Shown here: positions 1-4,963 of the stretch, in pieces
Layout of the letters: the number at the start of each line of letters is the position of its first letter
Numbering within the stretch: position 1 is the first letter of the stretch
Assembly (NCBI GenBank): GCA_946409885.1
Contig: CAMJYF010000108.1
Span: forward strand, 1 to 6,587
Origin: an uncultured Clostridia bacterium
Lineage (GTDB): Bacteria > Bacillota > Clostridia > Oscillospirales > Acutalibacteraceae
DNA length: 6,587 bases
Direction: 5' to 3'
Notes under the pieces: model-generated
The model's input: only the letters and a program-made list of their open reading frames with translations
Told to the model about the DNA's origin: nothing
The model's database searches: none
Made by a program: the position numbers and the translations under genes

Positions 1-1
1 G

Positions 2-754
2 TTCTACAGCACCAACACCACCAGCAATATCTATCTGGAAGGCGTGACGCTGAAGCCCTATAAAAATTCCGAATTCCTGATCCGCTGCACCGGCAATTCC
101 GACGAGGAGCTGTGGGGCGAACGGGGCAAGAACGGCTCCGTGTGCAACCTCACCGGCGCCAGCCAGGAACTGCTGGGCGACGTGGTATGGGACGCCATCA
201 GCGAGGTTTCCGTTTACCTGAAAGAGAACAGCACCCTGACCGGCGCGTTTGTGAAGGACCAGGGCGTAAAGCGCGGCCCCGGCTTTGCCGACCTGTACAT
301 CGACAAGGGCTGCACCTGGACGGTGGCCGGCGATTCGGAGCTGACCAACCTGTACAACGCGGGCGCCATCGCGGATACCTCCGGCAACCCCGTGACGATC
401 AAAAAGGCGGACGGCACCGTGATCGAGGAAGGCACCAGCGCCTACACCGTCGTGGTCGCCTCCTACTCCGACAAGGCCGATATGTCCGGCGCGCAGAAAG
501 CTCCCGACTGGACGGCCGCCACGGTACTCTCCCGCCCCGCCGCCCTCGGCGCCAGCCTGGCGGAGATCACCACCGAAGCCCCCACGGAGCCCAGCACCAC
601 CCCCGCCCTGCCCGACGCGGTCAACGAGCACAGAAAACAGATGGCCGTCTACGTGCTGGCCGGCGTGTGCGGTCTGCTGATTATCGCCGGCGGCGTATGG
701 TTCTACCAGAAAAACAAGTACCGCCTGCGCAAGAAATTCAACAACGAGGAATGA
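2..754 (+). CDS. C-terminal part of membrane-anchored surface protein with beta-helix-like repeats (5' end outside window)
   Basis: The reading frame is already open at base 2, so the gene begins outside the window; 250 residues are visible, ending in TGA at 752-754. An internal GTG at 44 could initiate, but there is no ribosome binding site before it and the upstream codons (FYSTNTTSNIYLEGVTL) continue the same repeat style. The visible part has three sections. About 180 residues of short beta-strand repeats come first, with phrases such as ELLGDVVWDAISEVSVYL, ENSTLTGAF and KGCTWTVAGDSELTNL, typical of right-handed parallel beta-helix surface proteins of gut Firmicutes. A Thr/Pro-rich linker (TTEAPTEPSTTPALP) follows. 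Last is one transmembrane helix (AVYVLAGVCGLLIIAGGVWFY) with a Lys/Arg-rich cytoplasmic tail. There is no LPxTG motif, so anchoring is by the helix and the beta-helix faces outward. The function is inferred only: adhesion or glycan contact. The missing N-terminus could hold an enzymatic domain. Confidence 0.8.
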   Translation, partial: FYSTNTTSNIYLEGVTLKPYKNSEFLIRCTGNSDEELWGERGKNGSVCNLTGASQELLGDVVWDAISEVSVYLKENSTLTGAFVKDQGVKRGPGFADLYIDKGCTWTVAGDSELTNLYNAGAIADTSGNPVTIKKADGTVIEEGTSAYTVVVASYSDKADMSGAQKAPDWTAATVLSRPAALGASLAEITTEAPTEPSTTPALPDAVNEHRKQMAVYVLAGVCGLLIIAGGVWFYQKNKYRLRKKFNNEE

Positions 755-810
755 TCCCGCAGGATCCCGGCGCGGTTTTCCGATGGCGCCGGACCGACAA
801 TATACAGCGT

Positions 811-848
811 CGCCCGCAAGGCCAACGGAGGCTTTGCGGGCGTTTTTT
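811..848 (+). terminator. Rho-independent terminator of the surface protein gene
   Basis: A 13-bp stem (arms 811-823 and 830-842, one G-U wobble, 6-nt loop AACGGA) is followed directly by six T at 843-848. It lies 56 bases past the stop codon of the + strand gene. Read on the minus strand the hairpin is not followed by a T run, so it can only act fully on + strand transcripts, though it may also slow those arriving from the convergent gene. Confidence 0.93.
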
Positions 849-896
849 CGGTTCATAACAGGAGTAATGTTATTCCGGGCATACCGGCCGGGTGAC

Positions 897-2564
897 TCAC
901 GGCGCGGGGAATCCGCCGGCGGCGGTTTCACCCGCGGCGGTGGTGGTCTCGTTAAAAACGGGGATCCCGCCCGAAGCGGCGGTGGTTTCGCCCACGGCCG
1001 GGAAATCGCTCACGGAGGGCGTTTCCTCCACGGAGGGGAACTCGTTCACGGGGGAAGACCCGCTTGCGGCCGGGGAACCGCCCACGGCGGAGATATCCAC
1101 CACGACCACCGGACGCACGCCGATCTGCTCATTCTGGTAGCAGTCGTAACCGACGGTCAGCACCTGTCCAGTGGAATCCACGCCGATGGCGCTTTCCAGC
1201 CGGGCGCCGGGGGTGCGCAGCCACCAGCAGCAGTAATCGTTGCCATCCGTATAGGTCATGGGATAGGAGGCGGGCGTGCAGCGCAGCTTCCGCTCTGTCA
1301 TGGTGCGGAAATAGTTGAGTACCTCGTTGAGGCTCAGCAGATAGACCTTATCGACGGTGGCGTCGCCGCTGGGAGAGGGATAATCCGGATTGGTAGGCGT
1401 GGTGATATAATTCTTGCAGATGAAATCCGCCTCGGCCAGCTCGAACGCGGAGGTATAGAACGTGCCGTTCAGCCAGGTGCGCAGGGAGCAATCCGCCCAG
1501 TTGGTGGGCTCCGCGTTGAAGTGGTAGCGCATGGCCGCGATGCTGTTTTCCGTGATCAGGGTCACCAGATCGTCCCGGTTGTTCAGCACGATCCAGGTGA
1601 GATCCTCGTCGCCGTTGGCTTCGTTGCCGTCCGTTTCAAACTTGCCGAAGGTGACCACGTCGCCCACCTGCGCGGCGGCGATCTGCCTGATCTCCTGGGT
1701 CACGCGGCGCGCGTCGATGGTGCCGATCAGCTCCTGCGCGTCTTTGAAATCGCCCAGCTCCTCTAAAATCGCCTGGCTCTCTTCAAACTCACTGTTGGCC
1801 AGATGGTACAGCGCCTTGACATACAGGCCGGTTTTGTACTGGGTGGGCGCGTCGCTGAAATCGCCCAGCTCCTCAAAGAGCGCCAGCCCTTCGTCAAACT
1901 GCTTTTCGTTGATCAGATCCACCGCCTTGTTGTACTTCAGCACCGGCAGCAGATAGAAATATACCGCGCAGGCGGAACCGGCGATCAGCGCCAGGGCGGC
2001 GGCCACTACCGCGATGATGATCTTCGTTTTGCGTTTCTTTTTGCCGCCGACAACGTCCACCGTGCCGCCGGCGCCCGCGTCGCTGTCCGAAACGGAGGGA
2101 ACGCCCCCCTCCGACGGGTTGGCGTAGTCCGCCGCATTCCAGTTGGCGCCGGTCCTGTCCCCCGGCTCCGCTTCGGCCGGTTCCGCGTCCTGCGGGCCGT
2201 CGGCCTTCCACGCGGAGGACAGCTCTATGGCCGGGGACTGGGTCAGGACGCGCTGACGCTCCTGATTCAGCCGCACCACCAACAGCGTCAGCCGGTCCTT
2301 CAGGTCACCCTCCGCGTACTTCAGCGCGGCGGAAAAGAAGGGATTCTCAAGGATGTCCCCCGTGCAGTAGTTCAGCTCATCCGGCGTTTTCAGGTAGCTG
2401 GCCGCCATGGCCTTGCCAAGACAGGCGTACGGCTCCAGCGGGGATTGCTTCAGCGCCAGATCAAAGCAGTCGCTGGCGTTGCGCCAGTTCCCCTCCGAGA
2501 GATACTGATACGCTGTCTGCAGCGCGGGAGTCAGCGAAGTGACGTCTATTTGTATTCCGGACAT
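897..2564 (-). CDS. Single-pass membrane protein with TPR-like repeats and a C-terminal DUF6273 domain
   Basis: A 555-aa protein. Residues ~10-125 form a cytosolic TPR-like domain (LQTAYQYLSEGNWRNASDCF, then YACLGKAMA). A polar linker leads to a basic KKKRKTK stretch and a transmembrane helix at ~182-208. A second TPR-like segment (~210-285) contains two copies of LEELGDF-type helices (ALFEELGDFSDA, AILEELGDFKDA). A DUF6273 domain (~305-491) shows its hallmark phrases: TWIVLN (W324), SLRTWLNGTFY (W364), VDKVYLLSLNEV, WWLRTPG (W447-W448) and GVRPVVVVDI (482-491). The tail (492-555) is rich in Pro, Ser, Thr, Gly and Glu. DUF6273 is widespread in Clostridia, often joined to TPRs; its biochemical role is unknown to me. 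ATG 2564 is chosen because AAGGA lies 11 nt upstream; ATG 2576 and 2588 are in frame but have poor sites. An in-frame TTG at 2615 is only about 2 nt from the predicted transcript start and is unlikely. Confidence 0.9.
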   Translation of the reverse strand: MSGIQIDVTSLTPALQTAYQYLSEGNWRNASDCFDLALKQSPLEPYACLGKAMAASYLKTPDELNYCTGDILENPFFSAALKYAEGDLKDRLTLLVVRLNQERQRVLTQSPAIELSSAWKADGPQDAEPAEAEPGDRTGANWNAADYANPSEGGVPSVSDSDAGAGGTVDVVGGKKKRKTKIIIAVVAAALALIAGSACAVYFYLLPVLKYNKAVDLINEKQFDEGLALFEELGDFSDAPTQYKTGLYVKALYHLANSEFEESQAILEELGDFKDAQELIGTIDARRVTQEIRQIAAAQVGDVVTFGKFETDGNEANGDEDLTWIVLNNRDDLVTLITENSIAAMRYHFNAEPTNWADCSLRTWLNGTFYTSAFELAEADFICKNYITTPTNPDYPSPSGDATVDKVYLLSLNEVLNYFRTMTERKLRCTPASYPMTYTDGNDYCCWWLRTPGARLESAIGVDSTGQVLTVGYDCYQNEQIGVRPVVVVDISAVGGSPAASGSSPVNEFPSVEETPSVSDFPAVGETTAASGGIPVFNETTTAAGETAAGGFPAP

Positions 2565-2623
2565 TCTCTCTTTCATCCTTACTATCATCAATTCTGGTTC
2601 AGGGTATACATACAATTAGATAT

Positions 2624-2652
2624 ATTATAAGTCCGTTTGGGCAAGATGTCAA
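2624..2652 (-). promoter_or_regulatory. Consensus sigma-A promoter for the TPR/DUF6273 gene
   Basis: On the minus strand TTGACA (2652-2647) and TATAAT (2629-2624) are both perfect, with the optimal 17-bp spacer. The predicted start is near 2617, giving a leader of about 50 nt to the ATG at 2564. This uncouples the gene from the repressor/protease operon upstream. Confidence 0.85.
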
Positions 2653-2731
2653 CCGTTTCCCGCCGTATTTTATCGGCGCGGGACAAAAAATCGGCCATCC
2701 GCCGGGCAGAGCCCGCCGCGGGACGGCGCGA
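2653..2731 (-). other. Gap between the ImmA-like gene and the next promoter, with two imperfect hairpins
   Basis: Read on the minus strand, after the protease gene stop there is a GC hairpin (2718-2700, five central pairs, a C-C mismatch, then two more pairs, loop of 3). A T6 run follows at 2690-2685. The 9-nt gap between stem and T run makes it a weak terminator candidate for the repressor/protease operon. A second bulged hairpin (2659-2682, CCCGCCG with CGGCGcGGG) sits just upstream of the -35 box of the next gene and has no T run on either strand; its role is unknown. Confidence 0.4.
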
Positions 2732-2956
2732 TCAGGATTCGGCGGAGGCGGCCAGGCGCTCAATCTCCGTCGCCCGCAGGTCCTTGCTGAAATCGTCCCG
2801 CTCGATGTGGCGTTTTTCGTGCGCAAAGCTGCGGCGGCGCTGTTCATAGCTCATGGTTTCGTTGATATACACGTTGTAATCGCCCTGCGCGTCCACCACT
2901 GTGAAAGCGCGCACGTGCAGCGGCAGCGGCATCAGCCGCACCACGATATCGTTCAA
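2732..2956 (-). CDS. Very small ImmA/IrrE-family zinc metallopeptidase
   Basis: A 74-aa protein. It carries HEKRH at residues 46-50, an HExxH zinc site preceded by YEQRRRSFA, which is the normal setting in ImmA/IrrE peptidases. Downstream ATEIERLA (E64 and E66) resembles the ExEAN region that gives the third zinc ligand. Known ImmA proteins are about 170 aa, so this is a minimal form holding little beyond the active-site helices and one short strand pair (DYNVYIN). The start is TTG at 2956: it has GGGAGG 7 nt upstream (2969-2964), and no in-frame ATG exists before Met9. It follows the XRE gene by 23 bp on the same strand, so the two are one operon. In known ImmR/ImmA pairs the protease cleaves the repressor; that role here is inferred from context. 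It could instead be a non-peptidase remnant. Confidence 0.8.
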   Translation of the reverse strand: MNDIVVRLMPLPLHVRAFTVVDAQGDYNVYINETMSYEQRRRSFAHEKRHIERDDFSKDLRATEIERLAASAES

Positions 2957-2979
2957 TTCCGTTCCTCCCGTGTCATGTT

Positions 2980-3321
2980 TCAGTTACCGTCCACCAGCGC
3001 GTCCACGATTTTGATGATCCGGTCCAGTTCCTCCTCAGTGGCTTTGGCGGAAAGATCGAACAGCAGCTTGCGCTTGCGGAACAGTTCATTCTGCAGCGTC
3101 TCCGGCCCCGCCTCATCGTCGCCGAAGAAGACCGAGACGGGCACCTCAAAAAAGGCGGCCAGCTTTTCCAGCGTGGGGGCGGACAGCTGCTTCGTGCGGC
3201 CCTTTTTCAGCTCCGTGAACACCGAGCTCCGGATCCCGGTCCCCTGCGCCAGCGCCGCGATGTTGATGCCCCGTTCGTCACACAGTTCTTTGATTTTACC
3301 GTAGGTATCCAGCGTAATCAT
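2980..3321 (-). CDS. XRE-family transcriptional repressor, ImmR-like
   Basis: A 113-aa protein with one Cro/CI-type helix-turn-helix at ~8-66. Helices run from YGKIKELCDERG through IAALAQGTGI, SSVFTELKKG and APTLEKLAAFFEV to the usual exit VSVFFGDD. A C-terminal helical part (ATEEELDRIIKIVDALVDG) probably dimerises. ImmR of ICEBs1 is about 127 aa and is likewise followed by its protease gene, which makes an ImmR-like role the best inference. The start is ATG 3321. GGGAG directly touches this ATG, which is an unusually short spacing and may mean weak translation. The frame extends upstream to TTG 3354 and 3366, but neither has a ribosome binding site and both would lie in the control region. 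It probably binds the TACA...TGTA sites at 3368-3498 and represses itself and the divergent gene. Confidence 0.88.
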   Translation of the reverse strand: MITLDTYGKIKELCDERGINIAALAQGTGIRSSVFTELKKGRTKQLSAPTLEKLAAFFEVPVSVFFGDDEAGPETLQNELFRKRKLLFDLSAKATEEELDRIIKIVDALVDGN

Positions 3322-3359
3322 CTCCCGGAAACAAAATTTAAAAATACATGGCAATTCGC

Positions 3360-3388
3360 TTGACAATTACATAATTCTGTATTATACT
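3360..3388 (+). promoter_or_regulatory. Sigma-A promoter directed to the Cys-motif gene
   Basis: TTGACA (3360-3365) is perfect and TATACT (3383-3388) matches five of six, with a 17-bp spacer. The start is predicted near 3395, leaving a leader of about 196 nt before the ATG at 3591. Operator candidate O1 (3368-3381) fills the spacer, so a bound repressor would block polymerase. Confidence 0.72.
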
Positions 3389-3498
3389 GTTGCTGTAAAA
3401 ATACAGAACTCAGTAATATTCGCCCGTTACAATCGCATTATACTACATAGTTTTGTATTTTTCAAGGGGGTTGCCAAAAAATATTACAGAATTTTTTA
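3368..3498. promoter_or_regulatory. Cluster of four related operator candidates (TACAkAA-n-TyTGTA)
   Basis: There are four 14-bp sites of similar dyad form. O1 is 3368-3381 (TACATAATTCTGTA, 6 of 7 half-site positions symmetric). O2 is 3402-3415 (TACAGAACTCAGTA, 5/7). O3 is 3444-3457 (TACATAGTTTTGTA, 5/7). O4 is 3485-3498 (TACAGAATTTTTTA, 5/7). Start-to-start spacing is 34, 42 and 41 bp. O1 and O3 also agree over a longer 18-bp stretch (3366-3383 and 3442-3459, 15 of 18). An extra TTACAGAA half-site is at 3496-3503. O1 and O3 fill the spacers of the two opposed promoters. The XRE protein encoded next door is the likely ligand, by inference. Confidence 0.6.
3437..3465 (-). promoter_or_regulatory. 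Sigma-A promoter of the XRE/ImmA-like operon
   Basis: On the minus strand TTGAAA (3465-3460) and a perfect TATAAT (3442-3437) are 17 bp apart, with a start near 3430 and a leader of about 109 nt. Operator candidate O3 (3444-3457) lies in the spacer. An alternative TATAAT at 3386-3381 overlaps the -10 of the + promoter, but its only -35 candidate is TTCTGT (3408-3403), which is poor. Confidence 0.68.
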
Positions 3499-3590
3499 CA
3501 GAACCAAAGCGGTCTCCTCCCTTCCCCAAGCCCTTTCAATCCTATTATAACACAGGTGCTATCCCATACATTGTACTTCAGGAGGACAAA

Positions 3591-3866
3591 ATGACAGAAA
3601 AACAGGAAGCCACCATCAAATGCCCCTTTTTTGTGAAGACGTGGGCCAATTCACTGGAATGCGAAAGCCTGATCGGCCGCTCCGCCATGCTGACGAGGTT
3701 TTCCTCCTCAGCCGCCATGAAGGAGCACGTCAGGCGGTGCTGCGCGCGGGAGGACGGCGGCAGCTGCCCGCTGGCCCTGAACCTGTACGACAAGTACCGG
3801 CGGCAGGAGGAGCTGGAACGGAAACGGAAACAGGAGCGAAAGGAGATGTATCTCAAGGAGGCATAA
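3591..3866 (+). CDS. Small Cys-motif protein, divergent from the XRE/ImmA-like operon
   Basis: A 91-aa protein starting at ATG 3591, with AGGAGG at 3580-3585 and a 5-nt spacing; the frame extends upstream to 3453 but without an initiation signal. Residues 11-69 carry four cysteine positions: KCPFF (C11), LECES (C24), RRCC (C50/C51) and CPLALNLYDKY (C59). The CP...C-E...C...CP-layout suggests a small zinc-binding or structural fold. I recall similar small hypothetical proteins in clostridial genomes and prophages, usually without a known function. The last ~25 residues are a highly charged helix (KYRRQEELERKRKQERKEMY), possibly coiled-coil or nucleic-acid binding. Its promoter is embedded in the repressor's operator cluster, so it is probably the regulated output of the XRE/ImmA-like switch. 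Candidate roles are a DNA-binding accessory factor or an anti-repressor, but nothing in the sequence decides between them. Confidence 0.82.
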   Translation: MTEKQEATIKCPFFVKTWANSLECESLIGRSAMLTRFSSSAAMKEHVRRCCAREDGGSCPLALNLYDKYRRQEELERKRKQERKEMYLKEA

Positions 3867-3887
3867 AACGCCCCCGGACACGAAACA

Positions 3888-3920
3888 CGGCGGCCGACGC
3901 GAAAAAAGCGTCGGCCGCCG
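3888..3920. terminator. Strong hairpin between convergent genes (possible bidirectional terminator)
   Basis: Perfect 13-bp GC-rich arms (3888-3900 and 3908-3920) flank a 7-nt loop GAAAAAA. It lies 21 bases past the Cys-motif gene stop and 32 bases before the lipase gene stop on the other strand. Neither side has a proper T run after the stem, so it is not a canonical intrinsic terminator. It may protect 3' ends or separate the two converging transcripts. Confidence 0.55.
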
Positions 3921-3952
3921 CGCGGCACTTGTTATGATGCGTCAGGAACGGC

Positions 3953-4750
3953 TCAGGCGACGAGGTTGACGACCTCCGGCAAAGAGACGGTCAGCGTGGC
4001 GCCGCCGTTCAACACGCCCAGGGCGTCATACGCGCCAAACAGATCGCCGCGGCGGTAGGAAAGGTTATGCGCGCCGTCGGGATCGCCCAGGTAGCCGCCG
4101 TCCTTCACCGTCAGGCCGGTTTTACCGCCGGGAAGAAAGACGCCGGGGCCCAGCTTGGGGATCACGTCGTGGCGGTCTGCGAACCGGACCAGGGTCCCCT
4201 CCCGCTTGGAGGCGTCGGTGGCCACGTAGGGAGAGCCCACGTTCAGGGCGTTCAGTACCTCATACCGGGAGGTGATCGCCTCCGTGCAGATCAGCTGCTG
4301 CTCCACCATGCCGCCCAGGCTGTGCCCGGCGAAGACGACCTTTGCGCCCTCCGGCACGTGTGCCAGCACCGCGTCGCGGACCATTTCGTAATAACGGCTG
4401 GACAGATTGAAGGCGCAGAGGAAGCAGGCGATCACGTTATTGGCCTTTTTCAGCGTGCCGGTAGCGCCGTACACGGCGACGAAATAGACCTCTTCCTCCC
4501 CCTCCTCCGTGGTCAGCAGGGCAGGGGAAATGTGGATCTCGCCCTCGCCGGAGGGACGCCTGAGGATGTAGGTGGCCACGTCGGCCACGCTGCGCAGCAC
4601 CACCGTTTCACCGTCGCGGAACAGGCTTTCCGGCTCTACAACGCCGCCGGAAGGGGCGGTCTGCGCGTCCGTTGCCGTCGCGTAGGCAGCCACGGACAGG
4701 GGCAGCAGCAACAGAACGGCCGCCAGCAGCACCGAAATGATTCTTTTCAT
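3953..4750 (-). CDS. Secreted lipase-like alpha/beta hydrolase (class 3 lipase type)
   Basis: A 265-aa protein with a clear signal peptide: MKR, a hydrophobic run, then a likely cut after AYA (~residue 24). The mature part is a compact alpha/beta hydrolase. EVYFVAVYGATGT (~87-99) is the strand and oxyanion region. VVFAGHSLGGM holds the nucleophile elbow with Ser144. ALNVGSPYV follows, then RFADRHDVIPKLG gives the acid (Asp195 most likely, Asp192 alternative), and DGAHNLSYR gives His228. GHSLGG and the order Ser-Asp-His match fungal-type class 3 lipases. The natural substrate, whether lipid or another ester, cannot be told from sequence. No lipoprotein Cys or wall anchor is present, so the enzyme is probably released. 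ATG 4750 is supported by AAGGAGGA (4764-4757) 6 nt upstream. It is transcribed away from the neighbouring glycosidase gene and towards the hairpin at 3888-3920. Confidence 0.9.
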   Translation of the reverse strand: MKRIISVLLAAVLLLLPLSVAAYATATDAQTAPSGGVVEPESLFRDGETVVLRSVADVATYILRRPSGEGEIHISPALLTTEEGEEEVYFVAVYGATGTLKKANNVIACFLCAFNLSSRYYEMVRDAVLAHVPEGAKVVFAGHSLGGMVEQQLICTEAITSRYEVLNALNVGSPYVATDASKREGTLVRFADRHDVIPKLGPGVFLPGGKTGLTVKDGGYLGDPDGAHNLSYRRGDLFGAYDALGVLNGGATLTVSLPEVVNLVA

Positions 4751-4814
4751 GAGAAGTCCTCCTTATTTGTCCACGACGCAAAACCTGCCGCGCCGTTCTT
4801 TTCTGTGTCTTTTC

Positions 4815-4843
4815 ATTATAATGATATTTCCCGACAATTTCAA
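4815..4843 (-). promoter_or_regulatory. Sigma-A promoter of the lipase-like gene
   Basis: On the minus strand TTGAAA (4843-4838) and a perfect TATAAT (4820-4815) are separated by 17 bp. The start is predicted near 4808, giving a leader of about 57 nt before the ATG at 4750. Confidence 0.8.
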
Positions 4844-4852
4844 TAGAAATTG
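4835..4852. promoter_or_regulatory. Palindromic operator candidate over the lipase promoter -35 box
   Basis: Perfect 7-bp inverted repeat CAATTTC-AATA-GAAATTG. It covers the whole -35 hexamer of the minus-strand promoter, a classic position for a repressor site. It is unlike the TACA...TGTA sites at 3368-3498, so a different regulator is implied. Confidence 0.45.
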
Positions 4853-4882
4853 ATAATTATTTTCTTTTTTTCATGATACCGC

Positions 4883-4911
4883 TTGCTTTTTCCCGGGGAA
4901 TAAAATATGAT
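4883..4911 (+). promoter_or_regulatory. Probable promoter of the GH36-like gene
   Basis: TTGCTT (4883-4888) and TATGAT (4906-4911) are 17 bp apart. The -10 is good and the -35 keeps only TTG. The start would be near 4918, about 46 nt before the ATG at 4964. Confidence 0.5.
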
Positions 4912-4963
4912 AACGACAGGGACGGCGGCGCTTCCGCTGTAACCGGAAAGGAACGTGATCAAT

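Noticed and set aside
855..873. Small inverted repeat ATAACA-GGAGTAA-TGTTAT
   Set aside because: Only six AT-rich pairs and no T run. It contains a GGAG-ATG-like string that opens only into the rejected antisense frame.
783..1766. Long + strand open frame of 327 aa opposite the DUF6273 gene
   Set aside because: Its translation is Gly/His/Arg-rich with no domain, and it mirrors a well-supported minus-strand gene. Codon bias in GC-rich DNA keeps the opposite frame open.
1803..2630. Second long + strand open frame (275 aa) opposite the DUF6273 gene
   Set aside because: Arg/Gly/Val-rich shadow of the TPR part. It has no initiation signal and would run through the minus-strand promoter.
2659..2682. 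Bulged GC hairpin as a terminator
   Set aside because: No T run follows it on either strand. It lies just upstream of a promoter, so it is only recorded as a structure of unknown role.
3366..3503. CRISPR-like array from the repeated TACAGAA motifs
   Set aside because: Repeats are 7-14 bp, imperfect and in mixed orientation, with no cas gene nearby. Operator sites explain them better.
3541..3562. TATTATAAC string as a closer promoter for the Cys-motif gene
   Set aside because: No acceptable -35 lies 16-18 bp upstream; the sequence there is C-rich.
4067..4846. + strand open frame of 259 aa opposite the lipase gene
   Set aside because: Low-complexity Gly/His/Val/Gln composition, ending in a poly-Gln antisense of the signal peptide. 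The minus-strand gene has a signal peptide, a triad and a strong ribosome binding site.
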